DNA of 17,500 nt from Chondrilla cf. caribensis (Eukaryota; Porifera; Demospongiae; Chondrillida; Chondrillidae): positions 1,291,518 through 1,309,017 of the forward strand of contig OZ026551.1 in the NCBI GenBank assembly GCA_964020155.1. The letters are read 5' to 3'. Made by a program: the position numbers and the translations under genes. The notes beneath the pieces are model-generated. The model saw only the letters and a program-made list of their open reading frames with translations. It was not told the origin of the DNA and made no database searches. Position 1 is the first letter of the stretch, and every line of letters starts with the position of its first letter. Below are positions 1-17,500 of this stretch, piece after piece.

Positions 1-649
1 ATTACTATTCTATTAAATGCTTTATGCACTCGTGAAATTTGATTTGTATCTGAATAGCATTTCCTAGACATTCAACCACACAAGGTAGATCTTCATGTTT
101 GATTGAAAGGGAATTGAAAATTGTATAATAGCTGTTACATTGTACGTTGCACAATTAGTATGTTGGGTGCAATTAGGCATTTGAGTGGGAAGAGGGGTTT
201 GTCGGCCTTAATTGTATGAAACCCCATTTTAGACCGTTATGTGCCTGTAGAGGACTTTGAACTAAGCCGAGTGTCTCACATGAAAGCAAAATGGAGGGTT
301 TTGTGAAGTTTCTTTATAAACTATGTAATGTACCAGCATTCCTTATGGTTATTGAACTGGAACCCAACCCCCAAAAAATCACCCTCCAACCACTCCCTCA
401 GTAATAGCTCCAGTAATGCTGAGTCTCATCTTCAGAATTGTTCAGAAGAATATCAGGAGCTATCAAACTAGTATAAGTATACACGGCAGGGACCTACAGG
501 AAGCTTCCTAATAACAGGAATTTCCTCTCAACTAGTTGACTTTCTACCAGCCGAGTGTATAAGTGTAACACAATAAAATTAGTTGAGAATTGGAGTACAC
601 CGTGTGGGGTGTTTGAGATACATTTGTTCCCTGTACTTTGTGCATGTAG
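1..649 (+). other. No gene seen; probably intron of the ankyrin gene
   Basis: I find no ankyrin-like exon, promoter or clear repeat here. It precedes an acceptor at 649, so it should be the 3' part of an intron whose upstream exon is off the window. Confidence 0.5.
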
Positions 650-4566
<3,917 letters not shown>

Positions 4567-4779
4567 CAGCCCAGTGAGGAAATCTACACTCCAAGATAAT
4601 GAAGTTCACATATTCCAAGCTTCATGTACATATGCACATATTCCTTCACACTCATTTTGCGTATGTTGTCGTACTGAGCACGTTTATTGTCTCGGTGTGG
4701 TGATTGGAATGGTCTATTTGATATTACACCGGAGAGCAACGAATAATTACAAATGTTCGACCAACATGTTTTCTGCATA

Positions 4780-4953
4780 CAGTGGAACCTCTCTATAGTG
4801 GACACGTTGGGACCATAATTTCGTCCTTATTACAGAGGTTTCCTCAATTCAGAGGTCATTTGATACACTACAGTACTCCACTAGGACACAGAGTGGTGTC
4901 CTTTTTATAGAGGTTTCCACATTTCAGATGTTTGTAATAGAGAGGTTCCAGTG
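4780..4953. mobile_element. Tigger/pogo-like MITE, 174 bp
   Basis: Left end CAGTGGAACCTCTCTATAG and right end complementary to CACTGGAACCTCTCTATTA, flanked on both sides by TA. Pogo/Tigger-type elements have such CAGTNGAACCTC ends and TA target duplications. There is no coding capacity. It lies 214 bases after the ankyrin stop codon. Confidence 0.82.
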
Positions 4954-4971
4954 TATATGGGAATGTATACC

Positions 4972-5135
4972 TGAGTTAAGAACATCACTGAGTGTTACGC
5001 CAACCAGCTAACAAGACTTAAGCCTGTGTCACCTGAGGGACCAAAGTCCTATTGAGATGGCATGAGATCCCCAAGCTGACACGGGTCTAGGTCTTTCAGC
5101 TGGTTGCCGTGATACTCGGTGGTGTTCTTAACTCA
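4972..5135. mobile_element. Foldback element with about 45-bp inverted repeats
   Basis: The left arm starts TGAGTTAAGAACATCACTGA and includes CCAACCAGCT. The right arm is its complement (TGAGTTAAGAACACCACCGA, then CAACCAGCT), about 80% identical over 45 bases. TAC lies at or next to both outer edges and may be the target duplication. The superfamily is not assigned. Confidence 0.75.
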
Positions 5136-5185
5136 TACCGGCCTTACACAGGTCACGAGGAATTCACCTCTCTATCGAGCATATA

Positions 5186-5362
5186 CAGTGAAACCTCTAA
5201 TCCGACACTCGCAGTGGAACCTGAGAATAATGTTGGATTAAGAGGTTGTTGGATTATGGAGTGCCTCTTACCATACTTATGTATGGTGATTGTACCTCGT
5301 ATAATGGTCAGATTAGAGAGAATGTTGGATTATAGAGGTGTCGGATTAGTGAGGTTTCACTG
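5186..5362. mobile_element. Tigger/pogo-like MITE, 177 bp
   Basis: Terminal inverted repeats CAGTGAAACCTCTAATCCGA and its complement (CAGTGAAACCTCACTAATCC), flanked by TA at 5184 and 5363. Internal ATGTTGGATTA is repeated. It is a different subfamily from the element at 4780. Confidence 0.85.
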
Positions 5363-5609
5363 TACCTCTTCAATTATCCTGTTGAACAGACTGTACTGTA
5401 AATATGTGTGCGATCATATTGTAGTGTTTGTTGAGTACAGACATTGGACGAGTGATGCGGCAACTGCATACTTAGTCTTGTATAGCCATGCAGGCCCTCA
5501 CTGGCACACCTCCATCTTTTTCTGGCTACACAAGACTACTTATAATGTATTGCACACTTTGGTTGAATAATAGCATACGTAAAAAGTAATACCGTATATA
5601 ATACAGTGC

Positions 5610-5615
5610 AATAAA
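5610..5615 (+). terminator. Candidate polyadenylation signal AATAAA
   Basis: Exact AATAAA on the + strand, 1044 bases after the ankyrin stop and beyond three transposons. No nearer exact hexamer was seen. The distance makes it a weak candidate. Confidence 0.25.
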
Positions 5616-5743
5616 GAACTATAATATTTTCTATGATAATACGTATATCAGTGACCACTGTATTATTATAATCTAATACAAATTGAATGGACGAGCGTGT
5701 TACAATACGAAAATGGTAGAACGGCTGACTGGTCCACTGTGGT

Positions 5744-5782
5744 CCACTGAAGAAGACAGCAGTCAGCTGTCTTCTTCAGTGG
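5744..5782. repeat. Perfect 17-bp palindrome with 5-base loop
   Basis: The arm CCACTGAAGAAGACAGC (5744-5760), spacer AGTCA, and the exact complement (5766-5782) could form a stable hairpin. It is followed by GTCAGCTGTCAAAACGTTTG, which repeats the inner arm. Confidence 0.9.
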
Positions 5783-6338
5783 TCCGTCAGCTGTCAAAAC
5801 GTTTGATGTTAAATATTATCTGGCTGGTGAATTACATTGAATTATGATATGTGTTACAATATATACATACGTACATGTAGTTACTGTACATGATATGTTT
5901 TATTTTATAGGTATGGATAGTGTGTATATTATGTTTTGCATGCAATAATATATGAATATTATGTGTTTGTTATTGTATGTCATGTATGACACCGTCTCTG
6001 TACAACCTGACACCTACATGCATGCATGTACATGCACCCCACAGGTGTACACGTGACTCATTTACCCCCTTTTGATAACGCATGCACACAATTTGTTTGC
6101 ATGTGCATGAGTTGTTTTCATGTAGTTATCCTTCAAGGAAGAATGTTGATCGTACCCCTGTCACCAGCACTGGCATTTAATTTAACAAGCTTCCAAACTC
6201 AAAAAGACACTGAACACCACTTCCATCATATTATTCATCTTATATTGATTCTATTTGGGCATTCGGTGTAGGAGTGTACACACGTACACACACACACTCA
6301 CACGTGTCCACTAGTCCCTTATAAGGAACGTACGTAAA
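5783..6338 (+). other. Intergenic, presumed promoter region of the PLXDC gene
   Basis: AT-rich with many TACGTAC/ATGCATGC words. TTATAAGG at about 6319 could be a TATA-like element 158 bases before the ATG. CpG becomes more frequent from about 6330 to 6560, around the start codon. The transcription start cannot be placed. Confidence 0.3.
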
Positions 6339-6467
6339 ATGTTTGCAATGATTCTGTTGTGGAAATTGGCACGTGTCCCTGCACTTGTGGAAGTTCTTGA
6401 CCGTAAGAGATCGGTACGTTCCGGTTCAGTTGAAGACAGTCTACCCTCGATCGGCAAAGGGTTATAG
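6339..6467 (+). other. Possible upstream ORF, in frame with the PLXDC start
   Basis: ATG at 6339 opens 42 codons that end with TAG at 6465-6467, nine bases before the main ATG and in the same frame. If the transcript begins upstream of 6339 it could reduce initiation at 6477. Whether it lies in the mRNA is unknown. Confidence 0.3.
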
Positions 6468-6476
6468 ATACCAAAG

Positions 6477-17280
<10,804 letters not shown>

Positions 17281-17400
17281 GTGAGTATGTTTGTACATAT
17301 TACGTATGTACATATACGCATATCTGTGTGTACACCTGCATGTAGTCTCATGTGGGGGATATCGAGTAATTCTTGAGTGATCACGTAGCAGTGAAATAGA

Positions 17401-17500
17401 TTGAAATGGTTGAGTGAGACGTTTCGACCGCGAAGGTTTTCGTATTGTAACTGACGAAGACCTTTGTGGTCAAAACGTCTTACATTTCAACCATTTCAAC
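17401..17500. repeat. Foldback repeat at right edge with hammerhead-like words
   Basis: The left arm starts TTGAAATGGTTGA and contains GACGTTTCGACC. The right arm is its near complement (CTGACGAAGACC, GGTCAAAACGTC, TCAACCATTTCAA). Arms of about 48 bases meet with almost no spacer. The right end may continue beyond the window. Confidence 0.8.

Noticed and set aside
402..472. Possible upstream ankyrin exon reading NSSSNAESHLQNCSEE, with acceptor CCCTCAG and donor GTATAAG
   Set aside because: Joining to exon a at 650 makes a TAG codon at the junction, and the peptide has no ankyrin features.
5109..5570. 153-codon + strand open frame
   Set aside because: It runs across the MITE at 5186-5362 and unrelated AT-rich DNA, with no domain or codon pattern.

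Overview
This is nuclear DNA from an animal. It is AT-rich, with protein-coding exons of 27-155 bases separated by GT...AG introns of about 280-2770 bases, and it is crowded with (CA/GT)n microsatellites, minisatellites and short inverted-repeat transposons (MITEs). Both recognisable genes are on the + strand. An early-branching marine invertebrate, perhaps a sponge, would fit the abundance of TA-flanked MITEs and the diverged but collinear metazoan receptor gene. The sequence alone does not prove the lineage.

Layout: 650-4566 holds the last five coding exons of an ankyrin-repeat protein gene whose 5' part lies off the left edge. Its stop codon is TGA at 4564. 4567-6476 is intergenic and carries three short inverted-repeat elements almost back to back (4780-4953, 4972-5135, 5186-5362), then a 17-bp perfect palindrome at 5744-5782. 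6477-17280 holds the first twelve coding exons (347 codons) of a plexin-domain-containing protein (PLXDC1/2, TEM7 family). They encode a signal peptide, a variable linker, the NIDO-like beta-rich ectodomain and a complete eight-cysteine PSI domain. The transmembrane and cytoplasmic exons must lie beyond the right edge. All splice junctions keep frame, and none of the ORFs of 60 codons or more represents either gene correctly.

Repeats: the intron sequence is dominated by repeats. Intron 3 of the PLXDC gene holds a 46-bp x 14 minisatellite whose unit looks like the terminal repeat of a Tigger/pogo-type MITE, followed by a 17-bp minisatellite of about 35-38 copies. Intron 7 has a 380-bp hAT-type element with a 7/8-matching 8-bp target duplication and a 316-bp element with 32-bp terminal repeats. 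Intron 9 is mostly (GT)n. Two splice donors (784/785 and 15501/15502) are the first bases of long GT tracts, and one MITE starts immediately after the splice donor of exon 5.

The two genes have no evident functional link: one is a probably intracellular ankyrin adaptor, the other a secreted or type I membrane receptor-like protein. I see no bacterial-type operon, CRISPR array, tRNA or rRNA. The most unusual signals are the transposon-end-to-satellite conversions, the splice sites embedded in repeats, and two hammerhead-ribozyme-like CTGANGA...AAAAC foldback motifs (5748-5807 and 17401-17500).
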